From CBIFVZ01 sp966185765 (GTDB lineage: Bacteria > Pseudomonadota > Gammaproteobacteria > Enterobacterales > Enterobacteriaceae), in assembly GCA_966185765.1 (NCBI GenBank), contig CBIFVZ010000009.1, forward strand, positions 1 to 64,000: a stretch of 64,000 nucleotides of DNA, in the 5' to 3' direction. Both the position numbers and the translations under genes were made by a program. This document shows, piece by piece, positions 1 to 8,402 of this stretch. Numbering within the stretch: position 1 is the stretch's first letter; the number at the start of each line of letters is the position of its first letter. Below the pieces are notes generated by a model that had not been told where the DNA came from, ran no database searches, and worked only from the letters and a program-made list of their open reading frames with translations.

Positions 1-37
1 AGCGGTTAAAAATAATACGCCACAGGTTCTTATTCAT
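1..37 (-). CDS. Two-partner secretion exoprotein (TpsA), first 12 codons only
   Basis: The minus strand opens with ATG at 37 and reads MNKNLWRIIFNR before leaving the window. That is the hallmark start of the extended signal peptide region (ESPR) of large TpsA exoproteins (filamentous haemagglutinin/haemolysin type), which usually begin MNKxxYRxxFN. A Shine-Dalgarno-like AGGGA lies about 11 bases upstream. The gene starts 68 bases after the stop of the TpsB transporter and on the same strand, the usual tpsB-tpsA order. A small GC hairpin (79-94, six-base-pair stem, AAAC loop on the plus strand) sits between them and might tune relative expression. The class of exoprotein (adhesin, haemolysin or CdiA-like toxin) cannot be told from 12 codons. 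Confidence 0.7.
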   Translation of the reverse strand, partial: MNKNLWRIIFNR

Positions 38-105
38 TTGGTTTCATCCCTGAATGTTTTTCTTATCTTTTTCTTATCCGGCGCAAACGCGCCGTTGCTT
101 GCTGC

Positions 106-1782
106 TTAATAATTCCAGCTGAGGCTCATGCCCATTGTGACCGGACTGGTCTGGAACCCGTCGGGCCTTGAGAACGGCACACCCGCAAAGAAGTCATATC
201 CCACACCGAAAGCCCCGCCGCGTAAGCCTGCAACGCCCCCTGCCAGGTGATTACCAATGCGCATTGTTGCGCCATTACCCCCGACTTCACCGTAGTCGGC
301 ACCCAGATAAAATTCCATGCCAGGTACAGGCGTACTCCAGCCTAAATCGTTACGTACAAACCAGCCACGTCCCGCGCTTAACGAGCGTTCACCGTCAAAA
401 CCACGCACCGTCCAACGGTTGCCAATAGAGAACTCTTCCTGCGGGGTGAGCGGTGTATTGTTTAGCTGACGGGCGTACTGCACGCTATAACGGAAGTTCT
501 GTTCAAACAACGTGAACGGCAGATTCAGGTTCGCATCAAGACGCAGAATTTTGCTCAGTGCTGTCGCATCGCCGGTATATTCCTCCGGGGCTTTTTCTGC
601 ACCAAACCAGCGGGTGCCTCGCTGCCAGCTAATGCCCGCATCCAGTGTCGCCTGCCCAATATAATGGCGATGCTGCAAACCGGCTTTCCAGCCAGCTGTA
701 CGCCTGCGCTGCACTTCTACTTCGGTATCATTGATGAAGTTACGCGACTCACGCGCCATAACATCAAATGACAACGTCGTTTTTTGGGTGCCACTGCGGT
801 GCATCACTCGACTCAACTGGCCGGTCACATTTTTACTTTTACCGCTGTAACGGTAGTCACCGTCAAGCCCTGCAACGACCTGGTGATAGCTGTAATCATT
901 AGCAGTAATGCTGAATAACCAGTAATCAAATGGCACTGAATAATGCAACGTCAGGTTCTTGTTGCCTTTGTCGCCGGTACCATTGAGATCGTGACTCCCG
1001 GAAACGTAAAACATGTCACTCAGCGCAAAAGGATTATCAAGGTAAAAGGTCATTCCCCCCTGCCAGCGCCCGGTACTGGCAGTGCCGGAGTCATCAAGCG
1101 ATGCCCCCAGACGCCACATGCGCGCCTGCTGCCAGTTAAGCTGGATATCACTTTCACCGGGACGTTCACCAGGAATGATTTCCATAGATGCCTGTACCGT
1201 AGGCAGGCGCTGCAAGTTTTCTAGCCCCTGCTCGATATCACGCAAGTCCAGAACGTCCCCTTCATGGGCGGGAAACGCGCTGTAAAGCCACAGCCAGCGG
1301 TCGCTGTCCGGTGTTAATGTGACATTGCGGGTGGTACCTGGTAGTACGGTAAGCGCTAACGTGCCGCTCTTGAGATCCTGCGCCGGTGCCAGAACGCGCG
1401 TTGTCACGTAGCCGCTCGCCATCATGCGGTTTTGCAACGCGCTCATCAGCATATTGATGCCCGTGCTGCCAAGACATTTACCTTCCCCCTGGCTTGCAAT
1501 ACGGCGCAGTGGTAGCCAGCCCGGTAGCATCTGCGTGCCGCTCAGCGCAACGTGCGTAATGGGGTAACAGGGAGACTCCTCGGGAAAGCGAAGTCGACCA
1601 CTGATTTCTTGTGGACCAGAGAGGCGAACATCCGGCGTTTCGGGGATAAGACGTTGCTCAAGCGCTTTTTGTTGTTCTTGCTGGTAATTAAATTGATCAA
1701 CACCCGTAGCCGCCTGAGCGGACAACGGTATTAATGTCACGACAAAATACGCCTTTAACAGACGTTTATTTTTATGAGGCAT
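106..1782 (-). CDS. Two-partner secretion outer-membrane transporter, ShlB/FhaC/HecB family (TpsB)
   Basis: This is an outer-membrane beta-barrel that exports and activates its partner TpsA exoprotein. From the start at 1782 the protein has 558 residues, normal for the family. A signal peptide ends around LSAQA; an N-terminal linker and POTRA domains (about residues 45-215) precede the C-terminal barrel, which ends in WNY. The family-specific VRGF motif of the loop that plugs the pore is present (TVRGFDGER, late in the protein). An upstream in-frame ATG at 1848 would add 22 residues ahead of an ordinary signal peptide, so I prefer 1782, which has AGGGATGAG upstream. The next gene downstream begins like a TpsA, so this is the transporter of a TPS locus. 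Confidence 0.85.
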   Translation of the reverse strand: MPHKNKRLLKAYFVVTLIPLSAQAATGVDQFNYQQEQQKALEQRLIPETPDVRLSGPQEISGRLRFPEESPCYPITHVALSGTQMLPGWLPLRRIASQGEGKCLGSTGINMLMSALQNRMMASGYVTTRVLAPAQDLKSGTLALTVLPGTTRNVTLTPDSDRWLWLYSAFPAHEGDVLDLRDIEQGLENLQRLPTVQASMEIIPGERPGESDIQLNWQQARMWRLGASLDDSGTASTGRWQGGMTFYLDNPFALSDMFYVSGSHDLNGTGDKGNKNLTLHYSVPFDYWLFSITANDYSYHQVVAGLDGDYRYSGKSKNVTGQLSRVMHRSGTQKTTLSFDVMARESRNFINDTEVEVQRRRTAGWKAGLQHRHYIGQATLDAGISWQRGTRWFGAEKAPEEYTGDATALSKILRLDANLNLPFTLFEQNFRYSVQYARQLNNTPLTPQEEFSIGNRWTVRGFDGERSLSAGRGWFVRNDLGWSTPVPGMEFYLGADYGEVGGNGATMRIGNHLAGGVAGLRGGAFGVGYDFFAGVPFSRPDGFQTSPVTMGMSLSWNY

Positions 1783-2062
1783 ATGAGAAAGCTCATCCCT
1801 GTAGCATGTTGAAATATGGCTCTTTTCCCGAGCCAGTAAATTATGCATGAGTGGTGAGAAAAATAAATCACCAAATAATTATTCAATACAAAATGTATTA
1901 AAATGCCGTGTCAAAAATAAGAACTCTGGCATATCCGGTGGTCGTTAGTTTTTTACTCTGACCAATAGTGCCAGATTATGATTTAAACGCGTCTGAAGGG
2001 GCTTAAACATTCATAATGCGAATGCATTTTGATGCAATAACTGTGGTGGTAGCCAGAAACAT

Positions 2063-2087
2063 TAAGGCCCGCTAGCTGCGGGCCTTA
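2063..2087 (-). terminator. Hairpin terminator after ydcH
   Basis: Perfect inverted repeat TAAGGCCCGC / GCGGGCCTTA with a five-base loop, 18 bases beyond the ydcH stop. The T-rich tail on the minus strand is weak. Confidence 0.6.
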
Positions 2088-2104
2088 CCAGTATACAGCT
2101 AAAG

Positions 2105-2329
2105 TCAGGAGGAGGCTTTATCTGCGCTTTTCAATATTTCCCAAAGTGATTCCTTCAGTTTGAGCTTCTCCTTTTTCATTGCGGCCACTTTATCACAGTA
2201 ACCACTGCCATCCGGGTGTTCCAGCTGGGCAATGTCATGATCCAGCTGGTTATGCTTCTCAAACAGCGAACGGAAACGGGGGTTGCTCTCTTTCAGTTCA
2301 GTGATCAGGTGACGGTATTCCGGAAACAT
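2105..2329 (-). CDS. ydcH: DUF465 family small protein YdcH
   Basis: A 74-residue, strongly charged, helical protein that follows E. coli YdcH closely: MFPEYR at the start, NPRF near residue 16, a LDHDIAQLE coiled-coil-like helix and a KKEKLKLK basic helix. The family (DUF465/SlyX-like) is small and probably forms coiled-coil hairpins; its role is unknown. Two ATGs are adjacent (2332 and 2329). AGGAG lies eight bases before the second, and E. coli also begins MFPEY, so 2329 is chosen. It is transcribed alone, with a hairpin terminator directly downstream. The 500 bases between its start and the next gene hold no ORF I trust. Confidence 0.85.
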   Translation of the reverse strand: MFPEYRHLITELKESNPRFRSLFEKHNQLDHDIAQLEHPDGSGYCDKVAAMKKEKLKLKESLWEILKSADKASS

Positions 2330-2838
2330 CATCTCGCTCCTTGTGCTTAATAATCCTCACTGCTAACAGGGTTAACACTTCCATAAAATCCTGTCATATA
2401 CAAAAATGGTAAAATGTGCAGAGGATCATAGAGCGAAAATCTCAGGGTGACGCCCACGTCCAGGACGGCGTATGCTGTATTAGATAACGTTCCCTTCCTT
2501 ATGTCAGAATGCGTGTCATCCGTCTCGTTAAGAGCAATTGTCGATGGCATGCTTTATACCTGTCGACCTGGCGCACGGACATTGCGTCTGAACTGAGCAC
2601 ACTTCCCTCTCCGGCGCTGGCACATTCCTGACTACAGGCGGGGACATTGTTGCCCGCTCAGTTGCGAAGTCACTTTGAGCCAAATGCCCTGCCCGCGCCC
2701 TTATTTTTTACCGCTGATGCAGTTGATTGCACAACACGGTACAAACTGGCTCCAACGGCACAGTTTGAGAAGCGAGACGTAATAAAATTACTTAGCGTTT
2801 AACTGTTATCTAATCCACTGATATGCAAGGATGTTTTA

Positions 2839-3483
2839 ATGAATATTACCGATATTATTCGCACCCGCTACACCAGCAAGGCTTATGACGCGAGTCGCGG
2901 ATTAACCGACGAGCAGCGTGAACAACTGCTGGAGCTGCTGCGCCTGAGTCCGTCTTCTGTTAACTCACAACCGTGGCATTTCTTCGCCGTTGAGAGCGCA
3001 GAAGCAAAAGCACGTATTTTACCCGCCTTTGGTGAGGCCAACGCGGCAAAAGTAAAGGATGCAGCTCTGGTGGTTATCTTTACCACTCGTACAGAAATGA
3101 ATGAAGAACACCTGCACACGCTGCTCGCGCAAGAACAGCAGGACGGACGTTTTAACAGTGAAGATGCCAAAGCCAGCCAGGACGCAGGACGGCGCTATTT
3201 TGTGAACCTGAACAGCCACTCGGTTGAACAACAACGTAACTGGATGGCGCGCCAGGCCTATCTGTCGCTGGGTTTTCTGTTGTTTGGGGCAGCGGCGATG
3301 GGCCTTGACGCCACGCCGATTGAAGGCTTCACGCCGCAGTCAATGGACGAGATTTTGAACCTTCCTGCGCAAGGGCTGCAAAGTGTCGTGGTAGCTGCTA
3401 TTGGTCATCGTAGTGAGCAGGATTTTAATGCCCGCTTGCCAAAATCACGCCTTGAGCGCGGTAAAGTGATTACGCTGTTGTAA
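2839..3483 (+). CDS. NfsB-like oxygen-insensitive NAD(P)H nitroreductase
   Basis: A flavin (FMN) enzyme that reduces nitroaromatics, quinones and dihydropteridines with NAD(P)H in two-electron steps. The protein has 214 residues (E. coli NfsB 217) and shows the family landmarks: RYTSKAYD at the start, SPSSVNSQPWHF for FMN and substrate contacts, an EGF patch (PIEGF) and the C-terminal ARLPKSRL tail. Identity to E. coli NfsB looks moderate, so it may be a paralogue rather than NfsB itself, and no symbol is given. AAGGA lies about nine bases before the ATG. The gene stands alone. A GCGGGGC / GCCCCGC inverted repeat (3491-3517) follows the stop and may end transcription. Confidence 0.85.
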   Translation: MNITDIIRTRYTSKAYDASRGLTDEQREQLLELLRLSPSSVNSQPWHFFAVESAEAKARILPAFGEANAAKVKDAALVVIFTTRTEMNEEHLHTLLAQEQQDGRFNSEDAKASQDAGRRYFVNLNSHSVEQQRNWMARQAYLSLGFLLFGAAAMGLDATPIEGFTPQSMDEILNLPAQGLQSVVVAAIGHRSEQDFNARLPKSRLERGKVITLL

Positions 3484-3824
3484 TACGAGTGCGGGGCAGG
3501 CTTACGCGACGCCCCGCCCCTAACCTGATGTTCTGATTATTTCCTATAACCCCACACCATTCCCCTGATAACGCCATAAAAAGCAGTGTTTTTAACCATC
3601 CCAGCGCACATTTCCCAAAAAAAGTCGAGCTTTATACCAGGTTCACCGTTGCAGGTTTTGCGTCAGTTGCGGTTTACGGGTAGGATTCAACGCCAGATTT
3701 TGCTTCATTCGTAAAGCATAACACCTCAGGGGCTTCCCCTGCGCTTAGTTGCCAGCATGGTTTGCGTGAATGCCAGAGATGTGCCAAAGCGCCACCGGTT
3801 CGGACAGGAACTTAAGGAAACTCA
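3484..3824. other. Non-coding gap upstream of ansP
   Basis: 341 bases between the nitroreductase and ansP. Apart from the GC-rich hairpin just after the nitroreductase stop, I see no coding frame with a ribosome site and no recognisable operator. It presumably carries the ansP promoter. Confidence 0.5.
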
Positions 3825-5288
3825 ATGAAATCAAACGAAGAAAACACGGTCGAGAGTCATGCCGCGAAAAGGCGGTGGCTGAACGCCCAGGACTCGGGCT
3901 ACAACCGGGCTATGGGCAACCGCCATGTGCAGATGATCGCCATCGGCGGTGCTATTGGTACAGGTCTGTTTCTGGGGGCTGGCGCGCGCCTGCAGGCAGC
4001 AGGCCCGGCGCTGGCGCTGATTTATCTGGTTTGCGGTATCTTTTCCTTCTTTATCTTGCGTGCGCTTGGTGAACTGGTTTTGCATCGCCCTTCCAGCGGC
4101 AGCTTTGTCTCCTACGCCCGTGAATTTCTCGGTGAAAAAGCCTCTTATGTCGCAGGCTGGATGTACTTTCTTAACTGGGCAATGACCGGCATTGTCGATA
4201 TCACCGCCGTCGCGCTCTATATGCACTACTGGGGCACGTTTGGCGATGTCCCTCAATGGGTCTTCGCGCTCGGCGCGTTGGTGATTGTCGGCGCCATGAA
4301 CATGATTGGCGTGAAGTGGTTTGCCGAAATGGAGTTCTGGTTTGCGCTGATTAAAGTGTTGGCCATTGTTATCTTCCTGGTCGTCGGTACGGTATACCTC
4401 GGTACCGGCAAACCTATTGATGGCAACAGCACGGGTTTTCACCTGATAACGGACAACGGTGGCCTGTTCCCGCATGGTCTGTTGCCCGCACTGGTATTAA
4501 TACAGGGTGTGGTTTTCGCCTTTGCCTCTATTGAACTGGTGGGTACAGCGGCGGGTGAATGTAAGGACCCCGAGAAGACGGTACCAAAGGCCATTAACAG
4601 CGTCATCTGGCGTATTGGCCTGTTCTATGTTGGCTCCGTGCTGCTGCTGGTTCTGCTGTTGCCGTGGAATGCCTATCAGCCAGGCCAAAGCCCGTTTGTG
4701 ACCTTCTTTTCGAAGCTTGGCGTGCCTTACGTGGGCAGTATTATGAATATTGTGGTACTGACGGCGGCGCTCTCAAGCCTGAACTCCGGGCTGTACTCCA
4801 CCGGGCGTATTCTGCGGTCGATGTCAATGGGTGGCTCTGCGCCGAAGTTCATGTCGAAGATGAGCAGCAATCACGTACCTTACGCCGGGATCCTCGCCAC
4901 CATTGGTATTTATGTGGTGGGTGTGTTCCTGAACTACCTGGTGCCATCGCGCGTGTTTGAGATTGTGCTTAACCTTGCGGCACTGGGCATTATCTCCGCC
5001 TGGGCGTTTATCATGGTGTGCCAGCTGCGCCTGCGTCAGGAAATTAAAAAGGGCAATGCGGCGGACGTTCCTTTTAAACTGCCCGGCGCGCCCTTCACTT
5101 CCTGGCTGACGCTGCTGTTCCTGCTGTCGGTACTGGTGTTAATGGCGTTTGATTACCCTAATGGCACCTATACCATCGCCGCTATTCCGGTACTGGCGTT
5201 GCTGCTGTTTGTGGGTTGGTTTGGTGTGCGCAAGCGCGTACACGAAGTGGCGCAGACTGCGCCGTCGAACAAGCGTATCGGCGACTAA
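3825..5288 (+). CDS. ansP: L-asparagine permease AnsP
   Basis: An inner-membrane amino-acid/proton symporter of the APC superfamily (amino acid transporter family) that imports L-asparagine. The 487 residues align nearly end to end with E. coli AnsP as I recall it. Recognisable stretches include AAKRRWLNA at the N-terminus, MGNRHVQMIAIGGAIGTGLF of TM1 with the broken-helix substrate site, the RPSSGSF loop and SSLNSGLYSTGRILRSM, followed by about 12 membrane spans. The acidic C-terminal extension of E. coli AnsP is shorter here. AAGGAA lies about eight bases before the ATG. The gene is monocistronic, convergent with the 2-hydroxyacid dehydrogenase, and closed by a strong terminator. Confidence 0.93.
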   Translation: MKSNEENTVESHAAKRRWLNAQDSGYNRAMGNRHVQMIAIGGAIGTGLFLGAGARLQAAGPALALIYLVCGIFSFFILRALGELVLHRPSSGSFVSYAREFLGEKASYVAGWMYFLNWAMTGIVDITAVALYMHYWGTFGDVPQWVFALGALVIVGAMNMIGVKWFAEMEFWFALIKVLAIVIFLVVGTVYLGTGKPIDGNSTGFHLITDNGGLFPHGLLPALVLIQGVVFAFASIELVGTAAGECKDPEKTVPKAINSVIWRIGLFYVGSVLLLVLLLPWNAYQPGQSPFVTFFSKLGVPYVGSIMNIVVLTAALSSLNSGLYSTGRILRSMSMGGSAPKFMSKMSSNHVPYAGILATIGIYVVGVFLNYLVPSRVFEIVLNLAALGIISAWAFIMVCQLRLRQEIKKGNAADVPFKLPGAPFTSWLTLLFLLSVLVLMAFDYPNGTYTIAAIPVLALLLFVGWFGVRKRVHEVAQTAPSNKRIGD

Positions 5289-5304
5289 CGGCCTGTTTCA
5301 TCTG

Positions 5305-5335
5305 GCCTTACCGGCTTTGGTCGGTAAGGCTTTTT
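5305..5335 (+). terminator. Rho-independent terminator of ansP
   Basis: Perfect nine-base stem GCCTTACCG / CGGTAAGGC followed by TTTTT on the plus strand, 17 bases after the ansP stop. It lies between convergent genes and could also slow minus-strand transcription. Confidence 0.85.
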
Positions 5336-5377
5336 CCCCCGCGATGATATCAGGCTGCTGTCCGCTACGCCGTTGCG

Positions 5378-6520
5378 TTAACGCAGTATCGAACGGTCTA
5401 CATCCTGCAGACGGGTATGTCCGCAAAATGCCATAGTGACATCCAGCTCTTTATACAGGATCTCAAGCACTCGGGAGACGCCCTGCTCGCCGTAGGCACC
5501 CAGGCCATAAATAAACGCACGACCAATCAGCGTCCCCTTCGCACCCAATGCGATAGCACGCAGCACGTCCTGGCCACTACGAATACCGCTGTCAATAAAC
5601 ACTTCCGTTTTATCGCCTACCGCCTGCACAATGTCTGCCAGTACTGAGATGGACGAGGGCGCACCGTCAAGCTGGCGACCACCGTGGTTGGACACCACAA
5701 TGGCATCGGCTCCCGCTTCTACCGCCCGCAGCGCGTCATCCACTTCCATAATGCCCTTGATTATCAATTTTCCGTCCCAGCGTTCTTTCACCCAGGCCAC
5801 ATCCTGCCAGCTTAGCTGTGGGTCAAATTGTTCCGCAGTCCAGGCGGCGAGCGATGAGGTATCGCTGATGTTTTTTACATGCCCGACGATATTGCCAAAA
5901 CTCCGACGCTGGGTTTTTAGCATGTTCAGCCCCCAGGTCGGCTTAGTCATCATGTTAAGCATATTGGGAATAGTCAGACGCGGAGGGGCCGAAAGGCCGT
6001 TTTTGATATCTTTATGGCGCTGCCCCATAACCTGTAAATCTGCGGTCAACACCAGTGCACTACAGTGCGCGGCTTTAGCGCGCTCAATAAGGCGTGCCAT
6101 AAAATCGCGGTCCTTCATCATATATAACTGGAACCAGAAAGGACGCGAGGTGGCCGCCGCCACATCTTCTATGGAACAGATGCTCATGGTGGACATAATG
6201 TACGGTATGCCGAACTTCTGCGCAGCTCTGGCGGCAAGGATTTCACCGTCAGCATGCTGCATACCAATAAGCCCGGTTGGTGCAAGTGCCACGGGCATTG
6301 TGACCTGCTCGCCCACCATCTGTGTCGTCAACGAACGCCCGGCCATATCCACCAGGACTTTCTGGCGAAACAGGATGTTCGCAAAGTCATCACTGTTGCG
6401 GCGGTAGGTGGATTCGCTCCAGGAGCCAGAATCGCAGTAATCTACAAACATACGGGGTACACGGCGGCGATATACCTGGCGCATGTCTTCAATGCAGGTA
6501 ATGTTGGCGAGAGAGTTCAC
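5378..6520 (-). CDS. FMN-dependent alpha-hydroxy-acid dehydrogenase (LldD-like)
   Basis: A TIM-barrel flavoenzyme of the L-lactate dehydrogenase / glycolate oxidase family that oxidises an (S)-2-hydroxyacid to the 2-oxoacid. At 380 residues it is slightly shorter than E. coli LldD (396). Visible family residues: the N-terminal YCDSGSW stretch, APTGL for FMN binding, the catalytic histidine and arginine in SNHGGRQLDG, and the phosphate-binding DSGIRSGQD and GRAF(I)YG segments. The membrane-binding loop region (about 180-220) is present. There is no lldP or lldR beside it, so this is not the classical lld operon and the substrate may be another hydroxyacid; L-lactate remains plausible. It is convergent with ansP. 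Confidence 0.85.
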   Translation of the reverse strand: MNSLANITCIEDMRQVYRRRVPRMFVDYCDSGSWSESTYRRNSDDFANILFRQKVLVDMAGRSLTTQMVGEQVTMPVALAPTGLIGMQHADGEILAARAAQKFGIPYIMSTMSICSIEDVAAATSRPFWFQLYMMKDRDFMARLIERAKAAHCSALVLTADLQVMGQRHKDIKNGLSAPPRLTIPNMLNMMTKPTWGLNMLKTQRRSFGNIVGHVKNISDTSSLAAWTAEQFDPQLSWQDVAWVKERWDGKLIIKGIMEVDDALRAVEAGADAIVVSNHGGRQLDGAPSSISVLADIVQAVGDKTEVFIDSGIRSGQDVLRAIALGAKGTLIGRAFIYGLGAYGEQGVSRVLEILYKELDVTMAFCGHTRLQDVDRSILR

Positions 6521-6716
6521 AGGCTGTCCTTATTTGTATGACAATATCAACATTGACATTACACTCCGTTAACGTTGTGCGGTCAATAAAAACGCACCGG
6601 CGTATTATAAAATTTGTGCAAACTGAAAGGTTTTGTTAAGCGGCTACATGATGGACAGATGGGAACCTGAAAGCGCCAGGGTGAAATGCCGTTGTGGTAT
6701 GAGAATATCCTTTAAT

Positions 6717-6738
6717 CCCCCGGCGATAATGCCGGGGG
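6717..6738 (-). terminator. Terminator hairpin after the esterase gene
   Basis: Perfect inverted repeat CCCCCGGC / GCCGGGGG with a six-base loop, 45 bases past the esterase stop. The minus-strand tail is only modestly T-rich. Confidence 0.65.
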
Positions 6739-6782
6739 TTAACCAATAACAACCAGTTAATAACGCTATACAAACACTATAA

Positions 6783-7835
6783 TTATTTTGCGTAATACGT
6801 TTTAAGCACGTCGATAGTTTGTGCCACGGCAGCACGTGTCGGTGCAGTATCTGCCAAACCATTTAACATCATGAAGTCATGCGTGGTGCCGTTATAGCGA
6901 ACCGCAGTGACTTTCACACCTGCATCAATAAGTTTTTGGGCATAGGCTTCACCTTCATCACGCAACACATCGTTCTGGTCGGTAATAATGAAGGCTTCAG
7001 GAAGCCCTGAAAGTTCTTCCAGGCTTGCCTGTAGCGGCGAGGCCAGTTTCTCACTACGTTTACTTTTATCCGGTGCATACGCATCCCAGAACCATTCCAT
7101 TGCTTTTTGGGTCAGCCACGGGCCTTCGGCAAAGCTCTTGTAAGAGCCATCGTCAAAGTTTGCATTCGTGACCGGATACAACAGCACCTGCAAACCAATA
7201 TTAGGCTCTTTCTTATCTTTGCTCATTATGGCAACGGCGGTGGCCATATTTCCCCCAACGCTGTCACCGGCAATAGCATATTTTTCTGTGGCGAACTTGT
7301 ATTTATCAGCATCTTTGATAAGTGCCTGAATAGCGGCGTAAATCTGGTTAAGTGGCTTAGGGTATTTTGCCTCAGGAGAAGGCGTATAAATGATACTGGC
7401 AACCGCAATTTTTGCGCCTGCGGTAAATTCCCTTAGCAGCCTGTCGTGGGTATTTTCATCTCCCAGTACCCATCCACCGCCGTGAACATAAAAAAGAACC
7501 GGGAGATCACCCTCCGCGCCTTTAGGACGTGTGATACGCACTTTTACATCGCCAAGATCGTTACCAAGCGCCAGGCTAATATCCTGAGTGTCAACATCAG
7601 GCTTATTTACCGGTTTTGCCTGCGCATCTGCCAGCACTTTTCTTGCATCGCTGTAGCTCAGTTCATACAAAGGTTTTTTAGTCGCAGCCGCCACCTCATC
7701 CATGAATTTCTTTACATCTTTGTCAAGGAATGGATGTTCAGAAGTGGGTGAATCATTTGCAGGCGGCGCGGCAAATACCGTGGCAGATGCAGCCATTAAA
7801 CCCGCTGTTATCAGTAACAACTTAGCTTTATTCAT
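6783..7835 (-). CDS. Secreted alpha/beta hydrolase, hormone-sensitive-lipase-type esterase
   Basis: A predicted periplasmic carboxyl-ester hydrolase of 350 residues. A clear Sec signal peptide (KAKLL..., cleaved near VFAAPP) comes first. The HSL family oxyanion-hole motif HGGGW follows around residue 120, then the nucleophile elbow GDSVGGN near 192, the acid residue in QNDVLRDEGEAYA and the catalytic histidine in GTTHDFMM near the C-terminus. All three members of the Ser-Asp-His triad are visible, so the protein should be active. Family members hydrolyse short-chain acyl esters; the physiological substrate is not evident. It is monocistronic, with no neighbouring catabolic genes. Most enterobacterial relatives such as Aes are cytoplasmic, so the signal peptide is notable. 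Confidence 0.85.
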   Translation of the reverse strand: MNKAKLLLITAGLMAASATVFAAPPANDSPTSEHPFLDKDVKKFMDEVAAATKKPLYELSYSDARKVLADAQAKPVNKPDVDTQDISLALGNDLGDVKVRITRPKGAEGDLPVLFYVHGGGWVLGDENTHDRLLREFTAGAKIAVASIIYTPSPEAKYPKPLNQIYAAIQALIKDADKYKFATEKYAIAGDSVGGNMATAVAIMSKDKKEPNIGLQVLLYPVTNANFDDGSYKSFAEGPWLTQKAMEWFWDAYAPDKSKRSEKLASPLQASLEELSGLPEAFIITDQNDVLRDEGEAYAQKLIDAGVKVTAVRYNGTTHDFMMLNGLADTAPTRAAVAQTIDVLKTYYAK

Positions 7836-8371
7836 AAGAAACCTCAGTCAGGATAATAATGAATAATCAGAGAACATCATGCAGCTGTGATTACCTGTGA
7901 AGACAACCACCTTTGGATTCTAGTAAGCTATTACGCTGTCTGCTGATAATTTCTGTTCCTGAGTCTGAGAAAGGGTTTTATCTTATATCCTGCCTGGAAA
8001 ATCGCCGAATAAGCCGATCCAGCCTTTGCCAGGAAAGCAGTCCTGCGCACCCTGTTCCAGGCGCAGCCACTTTACGCGAGCTTTATAACTCAACGCCCTG
8101 CACTCATTCGGCGCTCATGGTACATAAGTCCTTTTCCTCAGATGAAGAAGAAAATCCCTTCATGCAGAAATGCCTGTACCGCCATTGGTAACGCCGGGTC
8201 CGGCGCAGGTGAAAGACTTGCGCCCACATCGGCTATGGTATCTACCCATGCAATGGGAAACACTATAAAACCCAGTCGCAAAACGAGGCTTATTGTTTTG
8301 CTAAACCTTCCAGCCTCGAGTTAGTGGGAATAAAGGGATAAGGAGAGAGGGTATTAATACATGCATTCAGG
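7836..8371. other. Gene-free gap with a possible membrane-protein remnant
   Basis: About 540 bases between the esterase start and the diguanylate cyclase terminator. The only notable content is a minus-strand open stretch (8138-8320, about 60 codons without a normal start) whose translation is hydrophobic (VLRLGFIVFPIAWVDTIADV and onward) and could be the eroded end of a membrane protein. No start codon with a ribosome site and no known family could be assigned. Confidence 0.3.
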
Positions 8372-8397
8372 TCAGACGCGGTTTCCACCGCGTCTGA
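8372..8397 (-). terminator. Hairpin after the diguanylate cyclase gene
   Basis: Perfect ten-base inverted repeat TCAGACGCGG / CCGCGTCTGA with a six-base loop, six bases beyond the cyclase stop. There is no T-run, so termination efficiency is uncertain. Confidence 0.5.
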
Positions 8398-8402
8398 TGA
8401 AG

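Noticed and set aside
13..47. Alternative exoprotein start at position 47 (MKPNE)
   Set aside because: That frame stops after five codons; the ATG at 37 gives the ESPR sequence.
2347..2550. 67-codon frame upstream of ydcH
   Set aside because: No ribosome site, no family, no codon preference; likely chance frame in promoter DNA.
3831..4475. Minus-strand frame of 214 codons inside ansP
   Set aside because: Lies wholly over ansP, full of basic/glutamine-rich low-complexity residues typical of antisense of membrane proteins.
5631..6407. Plus-strand frame of 258 codons over the hydroxyacid dehydrogenase
   Set aside because: Overlaps a well-supported flavoenzyme gene and has no recognisable domain.
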